Shown piece after piece: positions 33,160 through 44,954 of a stretch of 64,000 bases of DNA. The notes beneath the pieces were generated by a model that saw only the letters and a program-made list of their open reading frames with translations, searched no databases and was not told the origin of the DNA. Each line of letters opens with the position of its first letter. Positions within the stretch are counted from its first letter, which is position 1. Source of the stretch: Alviniconcha marisindica (taxonomy: Eukaryota; Mollusca; Gastropoda; Provannidae); assembly GCA_018857735.1 (NCBI GenBank), contig JABMCL010002470.1:532001-596000 (forward strand). Direction: 5' to 3'. Position numbers and translations under genes: made by a program.

Positions 33160-33870
33160 TCTAGAATCTCAGGGCTGTCATTTGATTTTCCTTTTTCTAT
33201 TTCCTCTCTCATTTTTCTGTTAGTTCTTTTGCACTTTCTGTCTTGTAATATTTTCTGCTAATTATCCATTCTCATGGGGGGGTGGGAATAAAACAATTCT
33301 TCTCGAGAATATTCTCAAACATTCTTCGTTAAGAGACAGGCTTTTTTGTATGGCTCTTGTTGAGCAGCTAGACGATACTTGGTTGGTGAATGGTATGTGT
33401 AGCTTGCTGACATGTGGCACTGGTTTTTGCCACTATACATTTACATTTTTAATTGTTTTTGTCCATTCCTTTTTTCTAAATATACTTTTGCTAATCTGGT
33501 ACCGATAAATTAGACGCAATAGTCGACTGTACCAGCATGTACTAGCCGATTATGCTTTTTAAACAAACGCAATACTGAAGGGACCAACTCTTCGAAAATT
33601 TGTGTTTGATGCTTGTGTATGTATGTTTTGTTTGATGTTTGTGTAGGGACTTACTTCGTGGATTTGCCTCTTAAAGAGAAAGGGTTTACATATGTAGAAC
33701 GCCCGCATTATCTCTGACGCTGTGCACACGCGGTTAAAGTCTAGGATTCCCCCTGAGTACGTATCAAGCACAGGCTTGTTATTTTTTGCAGGATTTTGTG
33801 TCCCTGTTGCAATTTATTCTGAAATGACCCTGTGTAGTTAGCGGGGCGATAAAATCCAGTTACTGACTAA
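33160..33870 (+). mobile_element. dispersed repeat family R1, copy 3
   Basis: The same ordered segments as at 6760-7285: 'aatctcagggctgtcatttg', 'tgtatggctcttgttgagca', 'gataaattaga', 'gaagggaccaact' and 'aaaatccagttactgact'. It carries an extra ~140-bp stretch before the 3' end. It sits in an intron of the minus-strand gene in the opposite orientation. Confidence 0.7.
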
Positions 33871-34119
33871 TTAACCCTCCTCCAAACCCGTGAACCCTCG
33901 CCCCCAGAGCTGACTGTGAGCTCCTGGTCGGAAGCAAATGAGGCTTAAATACTTAACGATGTTCCTGATAATGGTATCATTTGCATCAAGGGTCGCGAAA
34001 GCCTCGTTGCACTCTCCACGGCCAATATATACGAAGCAAATGAGTTAAAGTCTAGGAAGCTGACATTGTGGCAAATTTAGTGATTGTGGACGGCAGCTGT
34101 ATTAAATTGTTTTCTATAA

Positions 34120-34230
34120 TTATAATAATAACTTACATTTTATAAAGCGCCCTTTCGCACAGGAGCTCTTAGCGCTTTACACTTATTAACAACATTTACA
34201 AGACAAAATACACAAGCGCCACAGACGCAT
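34120..34230. repeat. dispersed repeat R3, copy 1
   Basis: Contains 'aataacttacattttataaa', 'gcgccctttcgcacaggagc' and 'tagcgctttacac'. A near copy follows at 34785-34890 along with about 90 bp of shared left flank ('agctgacattgtggcaaa', 'gtattaaattg'). Confidence 0.8.
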
Positions 34231-34699
34231 TGAGTTAATCCCGATGAGTTATAGAGTCCATAAGTCCGGGTCTTCCAGGTAGAGAAATGAGGCTATAATT
34301 TTAACCGTGTTTAGGCCGGCCGAATATTCCCATTACAATATTCTGAGCTTCACGCATGTCTGTTTTTCCAGTGTCGTCACCGTTTAGAAGGTAAACGCGA
34401 TTACGGGCGATTGCTCTTCAAACGTATGGGCCCAGAGGGGCTGAGACAGACCCAGAACAGGTCCAGGTGCTGCAAAGACAGAGGCCTAATCGAAAGTGGG
34501 ACGGCTGAATGGCATTTCAAACAGTCGGTGCGACCCACAGCTGCTGGACAAATAAATCTACAATTTCGGGCCTTAAAACCAAAAATAACCCAGACTTACA
34601 ATAATGGTTGGAATTCACACTGTCCATGAATCCTGTTGATGTATGTTAATGTGAGTCTGTTTTAATTTTTTTACCGTTGCTACCTTGACTAGGGACAAG

Positions 34700-34905
34700 A
34701 GAAGCAATGACCGCAGAAGCTTGACATTGTGGCAAAATTAGTGCTGATGGTTGTCGACAGCAGATGTATTAAATTGCTTCCTATAATTATAATAATAATA
34801 ACTTACATTTATAAAGCGCCCTTTCGCACAGGAGCTCATAGCGCTTTACACTAAGTAACAACATTTACAAGACAAAATACACAAGCGCCACAGAGTCAAG
34901 CAGAT
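34700..34905. repeat. dispersed repeat R3, copy 2
   Basis: Second copy of the 34040-34230 segment ('cttgacattgtggcaaaatt' to 'acacaagcgccacagag'). It directly adjoins a microsatellite and a LINE 3' fragment, so it could be the LINE's 3' tail. Confidence 0.8.
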
Positions 34906-34917
34906 ATAACCTGCTCA

Positions 34918-34998
<81 letters not shown>

Positions 34999-35065
34999 CA
35001 CGCACGCACGCACAACACACACACACACACACACACACACACATTCTCTCTCTCTCTCTCACTCA
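34918..35065. repeat. (CA)n, (CACG)n and (CT)n microsatellites
   Basis: About 24 CA units, then CACG tetranucleotides, CA again and a short CT/ACTC tract to 35075. Confidence 0.97.
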
Positions 35066-35089
35066 CTCACTCACTTGTCAATCAGTATC

Positions 35090-35730
35090 GTGTTGGAAAA
35101 AAGAGTTTTAAGAATTAAGTACTGATTTAAAGGAAGCAGCTGAGAGAATCTGGTTTCTTTTGGAAGTGTGTTCCAGAGTGTTGGAGCAACTTAAGAGAAA
35201 GAACGTTCGCCGTACGACTCAGTACTGATAGATGGTATGCACAGTATACGGCCGTCTGCGGAATGTCGAAGTTGCCGGGAGGGCGTATAGATCTCGAGTA
35301 GATCAGAAAGGTTGACACGGCCAGTAGAAGTTACTGCACCGAAGCAAAGAGAAGAAATTTGGTATTTGATTCCACCATCGATTGGAAGCCAGTGCAGAGT
35401 GCGAAGATGAGGTGTAATGTGATCTGTCCTAGACGCTTTCAAGATGAGACGAGCTGCATTGTTCGGAACCTTCTAAAATCGGTTTAAAAGATACTGAGGG
35501 CATCCAGAGAGGTGGGAAAATACAACAGTCCAGTCGTGAAAGAACGAATGCGGAATGAAAGAGGTTTGGCGGCTTGAACAGAGAGGCAATGGCGTAGTGA
35601 GCTGATACGACGCAGTTCACAGTTAGCAGTTTGGATAAGGTTAACTACATGCGCAGCCACAGTCAAGTGCATTTCAACCGTTACCCCAAAGATTTTAGCT
35701 GACTGAGTAAAACGAACTGTCGAGTGTCCT
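35090..35730 (-). mobile_element. LINE ORF2 C-terminal fragment, decayed
   Basis: On the minus strand, successive pieces match the usual end of CR1-like ORF2: a NCELRRISSLRHCLS-type piece near 35610, FVLSRLDCC near 35530, LKASRTDHITPHLRTLHWLP near 35430-35385, then PSRQLRHSADGRIL and ERSFS near 35210, followed by LWNTLPK near 35165. Stops and frameshifts separate them. Intronic in the large gene, same strand. Confidence 0.85.
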
Positions 35731-35884
35731 GTAGTTCACGGAGTCTCAAAGTCTGGTTGGAAAGTCGACTGTCATGAAAGCAGATTCCGTTTGGCAGCAG
35801 TCAAGTTACTTTTCAGTGATTACAACGACTGATAAAAGCCCTGTGTAATGTGAAAGGAACTAAAACTACTACGGGGGACGAGGA

Positions 35885-35925
35885 GGGGGTGGGGGGTGGG
35901 GGGCGGGGGAGGGGGGGGGGTCGGT
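35885..35925 (+). repeat. G-rich low-complexity tract
   Basis: Runs of G interrupted by T, C and A (for example ggggtggggggtggggggcg). Could form G-quadruplex on the plus strand; no gene assignment. Confidence 0.7.
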
Positions 35926-36370
35926 TTGGGCTAAGGACGAATTTATATCAGTTCTTGGGGTTTGAACTGCTTGTAATCATTGTTATGGTCGTTTTCCCTT
36001 TGTGGTGTAGGAAGGTGGGTGTTTAAATTCTATTTCTGTGCTGCGTGCCGAGATCTACTTTCATGATAGTGGTTCGTGCTTTGCAAATATTTCATTATTA
36101 TTATTATCGTCATGCAGCCACAACCACAGTGCGACTAAGAGTGAAATCCTTTATCGGTCTGTAATGCAAAGCCAAATCTTCATGTGGTCTTTACGTGGTA
36201 ACTTCCATGACGGTCAGTATAATATATACAAACCGGAAATGACTGAAACTGACACACATCCTTTCGACTTTGCTGTATAATTACGAATGTGTTAATGTTA
36301 AAATTACATAACTTTCCTTCAGAATTAACATAGAATCAAAGTACTGATGCTGAGCAACACACACACGTAC

Positions 36371-36446
36371 CAGAACTGTCTGCTGCAGGTGCAGCTACTG
36401 GCGCAGCTGTAGACGCAGGTGTAGGCGCTGGTGTTGACGTATCAGC
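36371..36446 (-). CDS. large gene, Ala/Pro/Thr-rich exon (25 codons plus 1 base)
   Basis: The acceptor CCTCATACGCAG gives phase 0; donor GTACGT after TCTG, phase 1. It encodes ADTSTPAPTPASTAAPVAAP and AADSS. The phase-1 end can be completed by either the 32428 exon (Gly) or the 30770 exon (Ala). Confidence 0.6.
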
Positions 36447-36534
36447 CTGCGTATGAGGAAGAAACCAAAAACGTTCAAAATTGAGCGGAAATGTTTTTGC
36501 TTATTACTACAATTTCATGTGGTAAGGTACGGTG

Positions 36535-36640
36535 TGTGTATGCCTACATGTGTGTGTGCTTCGTGTGGTGTTGGTGCGTGTGTATACATGGGTGCGTGCG
36601 CGCGCGCGCGCGTGCGTGCGTGCGTGCGTGTGTGTTTGTA
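36535..36640 (+). repeat. TG/CG/GTGC microsatellite
   Basis: Irregular GT-rich start, then (CG)n at 36599-36612 and GTGC units. Confidence 0.85.
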
Positions 36641-37009
36641 TGCATGCAGTTCCTTCTGTGCCTAATACGCGAAGCTTAGGCGCGGGACAAAAAGGCAACA
36701 AAATGTTTTGTACCTTCTCAAGGCCAAGGAGCCAGTGAACAAAACACGAGTTGTGTCGAATCGAAATGAATAAACAAGCTTCGATTTGTTCGAGTTTCAA
36801 CTAATCGCATAAGTCGACAAATGCAGAGCGCGGGGATGTCACCAGTGGTGCACCATACAGTGCTATTTGACTCCTGTCAGTCACAACAATGGCGGCAATG
36901 ACTGGGCGCTCACGGGCTTTTACAGTTGTTTGGACTAAGCAGTTCTGGAGAGAAAAAAAGGTAGTGCTAGTGCCGCTTCCGTTTCGTTACCACGCCCCAA
37001 AATAATATG

Positions 37010-37230
37010 CAGATGACGCTCTTGGAACCCAGCCGGCTCTTTGTCATTGCCTTTTCTCTGATTCTTTTTCTTCCTGTTTATCTGTCTGGTCTTCTTCGTG
37101 TGAACTATTCATCAAAACAACTCCGCTCCACTTCTCACTCAAGAACACTACGCATTCCACAGGCTAAGACCAAAACATTTTCAGAGCACCGAAAAAAGCG
37201 CAGAGTGAAAATTCGATTCGTCCCAAAGGT
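37010..37230 (+). mobile_element. short LINE ORF2 C-terminal fragment
   Basis: The plus frame contains LPVYLSGLL, YSSKQLRSTSHSRTLRIPQA and KTKTFSEH, which resembles the 'PSRxLRSSxxxxLxIPxxKTKTFGxRSF' stretch at the end of CR1-like ORF2. It lacks the rest. Intronic, antisense to the large gene. Confidence 0.55.
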
Positions 37231-37299
37231 TTCGGCATGGGCTGACATATTCATGCAGGCAGCTGGCCAGATTATAATTATTATAAAGGTCTTGTGAAA

Positions 37300-38290
37300 A
37301 AGATGCATGTATAAACGGATGGCGAGAAAAACGATATGTGACCAACAACAACAAAAATGAAAGTTAATATTCAAAAAGCATCTTTTCCCACGATTTTCCC
37401 CTCCGAGGTGACCCTGTGTCGTTGATGGAACTAACTTAGCTGTGAGTTAGAAAGATAGGTACAACTTTTGACTGCAAAATATTTCTCTTCGTGTTCATAT
37501 CACGTCCACCATCGTGGGCTTGGCTTTTTGCAAGAATGATCCGCGCATGCGCCTATCCAGGCAAGTCCGCGTTTTGGTTATTGTTGTGGTGACGGTGGTG
37601 GTCATTGTTGTTTTCTCTCCTAAGCTATGATTATTGACTTGAACTCCAGTGACTTTTTATTCATTTGCCAGAACTAGAACGGCAAAGTGTATTGAAGATC
37701 GTTTCAGGTCATGAGGTTAATCAGCAACGGATCAGTCTAAAGTCTGACCAAAGGCATCGGCGCCCGAAAATATACTTCTGAGAATCCGTTTCAAAGCGTT
37801 GAGTCACTTTTTAAGCCTTGTGTGGCTTTCCTTAGGGGGCCGGGGTATCAAACACGACACAGTTTTCCTTTACGTCTTCTGGCATGTTTTAAGAAAAGGT
37901 TTGTGCACACAATGTCACAAAGATAGTGGCAACATTTCAAAATCAGAAGTATACGATTTGTAGAAAACAAACAAACAAACAAACAAAACACAAACAATTT
38001 TGTTCATGGTAAATAAACAAAATGTATACCACATTAGCTTTAATCCGTTTTCTAGACATGTTTAGAGTCTTATAACTTCTACATCAGTTCACTAGTCCGC
38101 CTGTGTCTTAGACGAAGAGGTTGGGTCATTCAAAAGGAAACATTCGCTAAGCTTAAATTCTTTTCGGTTAGGTATGAGACCTTCGTCGGAGTTACTTATA
38201 TACATTCGGTGTCAAATCATTTATGTTGCAATTTTGTCCCGCAGGTACCGTAAGAGTTAAATCCTTTACTAGGCTATTTCTATTCTCCTC
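37300..38290. other. intron, no gene seen
   Basis: Unique-looking AT-rich sequence with a short (AAAC)n near 37965-37990. No exon-like pattern. Confidence 0.5.
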
Positions 38291-38299
38291 AAAGTGTTG

Positions 38300-38786
38300 T
38301 TGCTGATCACTTTTTATATAGTCTGCTCTCGACCAGACTCACTGCGCTCGTGTCGCATGTGATTCTAAATGACTACCTTTAAAAACAATTATAGCGCGTT
38401 TTGAACATCTACCGAAGTGGTGTACTTACAGCGCTGTTTGGTTGTTACATGGCTGGTACCACGTGAAACTGGTGCCGCCTCAGCGCATTCTGTGTACACT
38501 ATATAACCATGCATCATGTCACGTCACTTCATGCAAAGTAACATACGTAGGGTGAATGCATGTTTAGCTGTAACCTGCCACCTGCACCGGCAGAATGACC
38601 GGGAGAATGACCGGGATATTTTACAAGCTACTGCAGTAATACGGGGGTGGAACGGATACTGAAATAAGAGTCAGCACGAAAAGTTGACCCTGGCGAAGAA
38701 AATTCTCCAGCTGCTCCTGCCGGGACTCGAACCCGCGACCTATCGATCACGAAACCGGGTCTCTAACCACAGAGCTATCCCCGCTA
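38300..38786 (-). mobile_element. tRNA-derived SINE, copy 2
   Basis: Read on the minus strand it starts AGCGGGGATAGCTCTGTGGT (A box) with a B box GGGTTCGAGTCCC about 50 bp on, continues with the same body as the copies at 6.1 and 52.1 kb ('cagaatgaccggga'), and ends near 'ctgatcactttttatatag'. A small tandem duplication of 'gaatgaccggga' is present at 38592-38617. Its head begins about 12 bp inside the intron following the 38900-38799 exon. Confidence 0.88.
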
Positions 38787-38798
38787 TCTGCGCGTTAC

Positions 38799-38900
38799 CT
38801 TTTTCTCCTCGTCCAATTGCCTGGCCAGTTCAAAATCATCTGACGTCCACTTGGAGTAAGGCAGAGATAAACGTCTATTGATCTCCTCCTTTGATAGTCT
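38799..38900 (-). CDS. large gene, SKWT-motif exon, tail copy (34 codons)
   Basis: Acceptor TTTGAATCGCAG, donor GTAACG after GAAAAAG; phase 0 at both ends. It encodes RLSKEEINRRLSLPYSKWTS followed by DDFELARQLDEEKK. The core PYSKWTxxDFExAR is shared with the exon at 63863-63771 and more loosely with the start of the 47242 exon. Probably an amphipathic helix. The family was not recognised. Confidence 0.78.
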
Positions 38901-38909
38901 CTGCGATTC

Positions 38910-40920
38910 AAATCAGATCGACAAAATTTTAATCATTTAACATTGCGACTGGGTGTAGAACACAAAGTTGCTCGTGGTCTGCCTAATGCTGCTTGTAACC
39001 ACGTTTCACAAGACAGCGAACAGCAAAGCCTACTGGACGGACACGCGTTATACGCCGATTACAGTAAAGTTCTAAATATCAGAAAAATAAAATAAAATAA
39101 CAAAATAAAAAATAAAACGAGAAAAAAGGCATCCGTCCACCAATGCACAATAACACCTGTTAAAAAGCAACCATCCGTCTATGAATGCACAATAACACGT
39201 ACTTTGGTACCTATTTATTTCGCCCTGGTACAACCGCCATGGCTGACCGGGTGTCAAAAACCAATTTTCAGTTTGGTACTTATTTATAATTCTCTAGACA
39301 TTCACCCCGGGAACCGGCTTAATCGCTTGTAACTATGTTCGGGGTGACCGATTTTATTCCGTAGGCCCACGCGGGAAACTGCGTTTGCCAAAATTAAAAA
39401 GTAGGGAGACAATATGGAAACAATGCAGATGAAATTAATTAGGATAAGGAAGAAATTCCTGGCAGTGGGCGAAGCATGCGTGGCTATATTCTGACCTACT
39501 CCAGTCTTTAAATTGGAGAACATTTGTCAGCTCTGGGTTCTCAACAGAGGAGACATTAATTTTTGTGTCTTCAGTACCCCAGTTGGTTCAAGTTACAGGA
39601 CGTGGGTGAAGAACTTGCCTCGCTTGATCAGACACTGTGAAAAACCAAGGGCTTCATGCTTCTTAAAAGGCAACGAATAAAAAGCGTCAGCTGCACTTTA
39701 TTCTAAAGCAATCGATTTACCGAATCAATGACAAAACTTACCCAGCTTTGCAAGTGCACAAGTCTTACTTCAAAAACTCGATCACGATGTTGGCTCTGTC
39801 GGAGCTGTATCAGTCTTGCACTGGCTGCGATAAACACAGCCCCATCAATTTTTTATTTTTCTCCGAAATCTTTTTTCGTTTTTTGTTTTGTTGGTGGAAA
39901 CTCTTCACCTTGTTCACGTAATGCTGTTACGATAACGGCATGGTCACTATTGGCCTTTACTCGGCTAACTAGTCAGCCATTAGCAGACGACAGCTCTGGG
40001 TGGGCATGCGCACTAGAGATCTACGAAATGGCATCTTCCCCGTTAACACGTGTGGCCTCGCGCTTATCGCACACGGCTGTCACAATAAGTAGCTGTGACG
40101 TTTGTTTTTCAACCAATGACACATAAAACTGCTCTCTGTCTTTGCCGAAGCGATAGCTGGTAGGGAATGTTTTTTGTTTTTTTAAATGACAGCGGGTAAC
40201 TCTTTCACTGAGACACGAGGGCGCCGCCTGACTATTGTCGGACCATACGGCGGCACGTTAATTGGCTACTATGCGTCTGTTTATAGACATGTACGTCACT
40301 GAGTGGGCGGAACTCTCTTCCTCTCCCTTGGCGACACATTAAATTTCACTCCGCTCGTCTGAACAGTCATGATTATGAGTTGTGAACTTTTATGTAGTCT
40401 TATCACTTGTTCTGTTCCACTTCTTTCTGACCAGTAAGCTACAGTAGATTAATCAACCCGAAAAAAGCATTACAGGTAGTACAGGGTAGTACAGTAAGAG
40501 ATACAGTAGTAATTGGGATTAATAGGTAAAGCTCAATGAATAGCACCCTCATGCAAAGTTGGACATTTATGACACTCGTGGTATTCTAGAAAATTGCAAC
40601 GTTAAGACACTCAACCAGCCGGCCCAACTTTGATCATTACTTAGACTCGCATTTCTTTTCATGTGAGCCCAAAACAGGCTGTCGGTCCGACAGGCCGATA
40701 AATATGTGTCTGTGCACTGTGACTTGTCTACAAGGGCACGTGAAATGCTGTGAAACAAAGACGGCTAGCACCAGCTACAGACCATGACCGATACACTAGC
40801 TTTGACCCAAACCGATACATTCCAAAGCCATCGGCCTCTACACCGGTTGCTAAAAATTCCTAGCGGTAACCCCAACTTTCTGGCATAGGTGAGGTGAGAA
40901 ACAGTCTATCTTCTTAGTTT
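38910..40920. other. intron, no gene seen
   Basis: No exon with both splice sites was found. A plus-strand frame at 39728-40126 is open but has no gene-like features. Confidence 0.5.
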
Positions 40921-40927
40921 CGAATAC

Positions 40928-41140
40928 CTTGACGTCTACTTTGCCGCTAGAATCACCACTGGACTTGCTGCTGGAACCACCACTGGACTTGCTGCTGGAA
41001 TCACCACTGGGCTTGCTACTGGAACCACCACTGGGCTTGCTAGTAGAACCGCCACTGGGCTTGCTGCCGGAACCATCACTGGGCTTGCTGCTGGAACCAC
41101 CACTAGGTTTTTTTCCACCGGCACCGGAGCCCTTGTCGCC
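40928..41140 (-). CDS. large gene, Ser/Gly/Lys repeat exon (71 codons)
   Basis: The acceptor TCATCGATGTCTCAG gives phase 0; donor GTATTC after GTCAAG, phase 0. It encodes GDKGSGAGGKKPSGG, then about six copies of the 8-residue repeat SSSKPSGG, ending SSGKVDVK. The ATG inside the acceptor would allow an alternative start, MSQGDKG, if transcription began in the intron. It is homologous to the 43481-43392 exon, including about 50 bp of the upstream intron. Confidence 0.72.
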
Positions 41141-41159
41141 CTGAGACATCGATGAAATA

Positions 41160-43385
41160 ATGCGTAAGTAATGTTCGTAACACCATTGTGCCGGCGTAAT
41201 CGACACATCCAAATAACCCAGTTAACGATGATCCAAATTAAAGAAAGGGGTCAGTTTTTGTTGCTGTTCCGTCATCTGTGCCGACCTCAGGGGCACTGCT
41301 CCCACGCAGCTCGTCCCGGAATCCCTACCTCCTGCCTTATCCAAGGCTCATTCCGTATTGCGGCCCTGCCGCCAGAGATCCACACGAGGAGACGTCATAT
41401 AGCTGCGGACCGCCATCCGAAGGACACACTGCACTGCTGTGTTTAGTAGTGCCTGTTTTGATTCAATATACTAACGATAACGTTAGCTAAGTCGCGGAGT
41501 CAGACCGAGTCAGAGTCCCATCCAGGGAGCAGACCGCCACTACGTTCCTCCACCAATTCTCTTATGTGGACTCACTGACGTCGACAGCCTTGATCAGAAC
41601 TGCTTCAGGCAAGGAAGGAGGCAGGAACACCCAGACTGAGATCATCACCAGAGCATGGCATGAAATGCCAGAGAAGCTGAGACAATTGTTTATGCAATGA
41701 TAGACGAGGATGAGAATGATCGGTGACGTTGCTATGGGGTCCATATTGGTTTAAGACCACCTGGCAGTTCTACGTCTGACGCCTCTGTGACCTTGAAATG
41801 AGGTCAAGATCATCCCACCTGAATAGTCAGAGAAGACAAGATTCAGTTGAGGTTATAATTCTCCAAATTTTAACAGACTTCCTTCAAGCAGTGTCCAACA
41901 TTGAGCTAATGTTAAGGTTATCGTGGAGTAACGATATTGCATCAATTTACTTTTAATAGCCCCTGATGTGTTTCTTTTTAAAAGCGTTGTATGCAAGACT
42001 TAATCCATGTTCAAAGAGTGTGAACCTGATCATGTAAGAACTTACCGGGACGTACACATTTCGCTCGGACCTGTTTTACGCCTTGGTGACCGTAAAGTAG
42101 GGCCAAGGTCACTGCCAGTGGTAGGAAAGGTTATAATCGCCTAACGTTCGAAAGATCCCGTTTAAACAGCGTCCGGGAAAAATCGAATGTTAGGGGTTCT
42201 AACAAGTAAGGCATCGAGTCAACGTATCACCCCTGAATTAACGCCAAGGTCCATAATGTCATTTCAAGCGGGATCTAGCCTCAAACATTTGTTTAAGAAC
42301 CACTCAAAGTTTGAACCCAAACGGATAAGAACGGATTTGAAGTTCCGAACGGAAGGAAATGGACTAGGCTTAAGACCGAGCCAAGGGCTGAAAGATGAGG
42401 TGGGTTGGGGTGTGTTAGGGACTGGGTGCAGTCAAACTGGCTCTTCAGGTTGTTCTTACCGCTGCCATGTTTGAGGACGGATGGGAGCTTAGTGAACAAG
42501 CCCTTTGCTACGTGTGTCGGTGGGATAAGCTATAGGTGAGTGTCGTGCTGATCCTGAAAGTCCCTGGTGTCCGACTGCACACGGCAGATCACCGTCTGGC
42601 TCGGACGGGGACGGCTGGGTGAAGCACACACAGAGGACAAGGGAAGACTGGACAGTGTCTCTACCGTGGCGTTTTGGAAATGACCGCCCTACCTTGTTTT
42701 TTTTAACTGCACCCGGATACGTTTGATAAAGACATCGCAGCGCGGACAGAGGGCGACGCCCCTGGCCGTTCTCAGATGTAGTACGAATAATCATACTGTA
42801 ACGTTGTTTAAAAGGGGAACAGAACCGAAGATGCATCATGGACGATATAAAATGGAATTACAACATAAATATGAAAAAAATGAGAGGAGTGTGGGAGGTT
42901 TTGCGGGGGTGGTGTGTGTGTGTGTGTGTGTGTGTGTGGTGAGGGGGGGGGGGGGGTGTAAAGAAAAGAAGAAAGACACAGCATTGTTTCACTCGATTTC
43001 GTTTCTTGCAACTGGACGTCTAATTGTCGAGAGACACGACCGTGAGCGCTGCCATTTTGCAGCAGTCTGTATCCATGACGTCATAACCTAGGCCGGCATG
43101 CGTTGCAAAAGTATGAAATACGTCATGCAAAAGTATGAAATACGTCACGAAACAACCTTATTCTGCTCTTCGTCGGTAAAAACCGATCCAATATGGCTGT
43201 TCCTCGAGGAGCTCAATTCCGAAGCAAAAGGGCGCTTCTTTTGTATACGTAACTATTCATAGAGCAACCAACATAATGATGAAATTTCATTTCAGCGGAG
43301 GGAAATATTTGAACATTTTCTAGGTTTCCAGGCGAACTTGCGTCTTCGGTTCGGTTTTCCTTTAAGTACGATGAGTCGACAAACC
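41160..43385. other. intron, no gene seen
   Basis: Unique-looking sequence without an acceptable exon on either strand. A TG tract and a G run lie at 42905-42957. Confidence 0.5.
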
Positions 43386-43391
43386 GTAGAC

Positions 43392-43481
43392 CTGCTTCAC
43401 TTCGTGTACCTCTTTCCCTGACTGACGTTTAGAAGCATCGTCTGACGATTTTTGTCGATCTCCGGTGGAACCCTTGGTGCC
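43392..43481 (-). CDS. large gene, Lys/Ser exon duplicated with the 41-kb exon (30 codons)
   Basis: The acceptor TCCATCGATGTCTTAG gives phase 0; donor GTCTAC after GTGAAGCAG, phase 0. It encodes GTKGSTGDRQKSSDDASKRQ and SGKEVHEVKQ. The start matches GDKGSG and the end matches SSGKVDVK of the 41140-40928 exon, and the 50 bp of intron before both acceptors are similar. The middle repeat region is absent here. An earlier in-frame donor-like GTCAGT makes the 3' border less sure. Confidence 0.6.
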
Positions 43482-43614
43482 CTAAGACATCGATGGAATG
43501 ATATACGTAAGTAACGTTGGAAACATCATTGTGACAGCGTGCTCTGCAAATCAGTAATTATGGGATCTGGATACAGTATTAACAACCAACGCATGATGGG
43601 GGTGGGGCGGGGGT

Positions 43615-43620
43615 TGGGGG

Positions 43621-43708
<88 letters not shown>

Positions 43709-43752
43709 GTAGCACAAACGTGTGTTTTTTTGCTTGTTTTGTTGTGTTGTGT

Positions 43753-43824
<72 letters not shown>

Positions 43825-43870
43825 TGTGTGTGTGCGTGCGTGCGTGCTTGCGTGTGTGTGTGTGACAAAT
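43615..43870 (+). repeat. (GA)n and (TG)n microsatellites
   Basis: (GA)n of about 41 units at 43622-43704 and (TG)n to about 43865 with GTGC units at its end. Confidence 0.97.
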
Positions 43871-44042
43871 CAGAGAGAAAGAAAGAGAGACAGTGAGAAA
43901 GAGAGACTGACAAACATACAGGCAGGCAGACGGACAGACGGATACAGAAGATTAGAAAGAAAAGAAAAAGAAAGAAATGATTCCCAAAACTGGGTAACTT
44001 CAAAACTTCACATATTGTCAACGAAATATGCAATATGCAAAA

Positions 44043-44044
<2 letters not shown>

Positions 44045-44102
<58 letters not shown>

Positions 44103-44167
44103 GTGTGTGTGTGTGTGTGCGTGTGTGCGTGCGCGCGCGCGCGCGTGTGCGTGTGTGTGTGCGTGCG
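44045..44167 (+). repeat. (TG)n with CG cores
   Basis: Long TG run with a (CG)n core at about 44131-44144. Confidence 0.95.
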
Positions 44168-44554
44168 GATAACATTCCCCATCTCGATGTACACTGTATG
44201 TGTCGTGTTTGTTCAGCGCTTTGAGACGCGGGGTAGGCGTTTTACAAATTTCCATTATTATTATTATTACTTGAAACAAGTAACCCACAAAATGCGTAGA
44301 ACTCTGCTGGACGCAAGACAGGTGGGCAATACACACAACAGACAAGATCTCAATTCTGCGTCCGGGTTACCTCTCTGCGACAGATCTTCGTCAGCACTCT
44401 TTTACAATGACGATGCTAAAGCTACTGATGCTGCTCCTGCTGCTGCTCCTGCTCCTGGTAACAGCGATGATGCGTGGTCAAATAAACATAGGCATTATAC
44501 GTTTTGGCCACTGGCTGGAAGGGACATTTTGTGGCGGGCATTATGAGTTCTTAC

Positions 44555-44636
44555 CTTTCCGCTGCCTTTGGCGGAGTCTTTGGCAGAGTCTTTGGCAGAG
44601 TCTTTGGCGGCGCCTGCCCCCGTCTTCTTCTTGTTA
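44555..44636 (-). CDS. large gene, Lys/Ala/Asp exon following the membrane segment (27 codons plus 1 base)
   Basis: The acceptor CAATGTCTAACAG gives phase 2 entry, completing a Ser; donor GTAAGA after GGAAAG, phase 0. It encodes NKKKTGAGAAKDSAKDSAKD and SAKGSGK, with three AKDS repeats. It contains the same ATGTCT element before the acceptor AG as the exons at 43.5 and 41.1 kb. A start at that ATG would give MSNSNKKK in the same frame. Confidence 0.7.
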
Positions 44637-44901
44637 CTGTTAGACATTGAACGTAGGTCATTGCCACAAACAAAGGATAAAACTCAAGCCCCAGTTTGAA
44701 ACCAATACGCCCTCCAGCCAAAAATTAAAATGGACATATATTGACACACATACGCTCACGCATACATACACACACGCACGCACGCATACACGGAGTAGAG
44801 AGATTAAATATGAACATTTAGTAGTAAATGGAGATGGAAGGGGGAAAAAAATTGTTGGAAAAAGAATAAAGCGAGAAAAGGAGGTGCGATGTAAACATTA
44901 C

Positions 44902-44954
44902 CTTTTCTCTGCTTCTGCTTCTGCTTTATCCGAAGATCCTCCTGACTGGCAAAT
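44902..44954 (-). CDS. large gene, juxtamembrane exon (17 codons plus 2 bases)
   Basis: The acceptor TTTGCCTGTTTTCAG gives phase 0; donor GTAATG after GAAAAG, phase 2. It encodes ICQSGGSSDKAEAEAEK. It directly follows the transmembrane helix; the cysteine close to the membrane could be acylated, which is inference. Confidence 0.72.

Noticed and set aside
39728..40126. 132-codon plus-strand frame
   Set aside because: Composition not protein-like and it lies in an intron of the minus-strand gene.
43392..43493. Pseudogenised first exon (ATG TCT TAG)
   Set aside because: Read as a start codon it hits a stop at once, but TAG is the acceptor dinucleotide plus T; read as an internal exon it is open, in phase and homologous to the 41-kb exon.
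44360..44470. Ala/Pro-rich reading NDDAKATDAAPAAAPAPG on the plus strand, or a short minus terminal exon
   Set aside because: The plus reading resembles the Ala/Pro exon at 36.4 kb but is on the wrong strand for the gene; minus readings stop within about 20 codons and fit no better than the 43481 exon.
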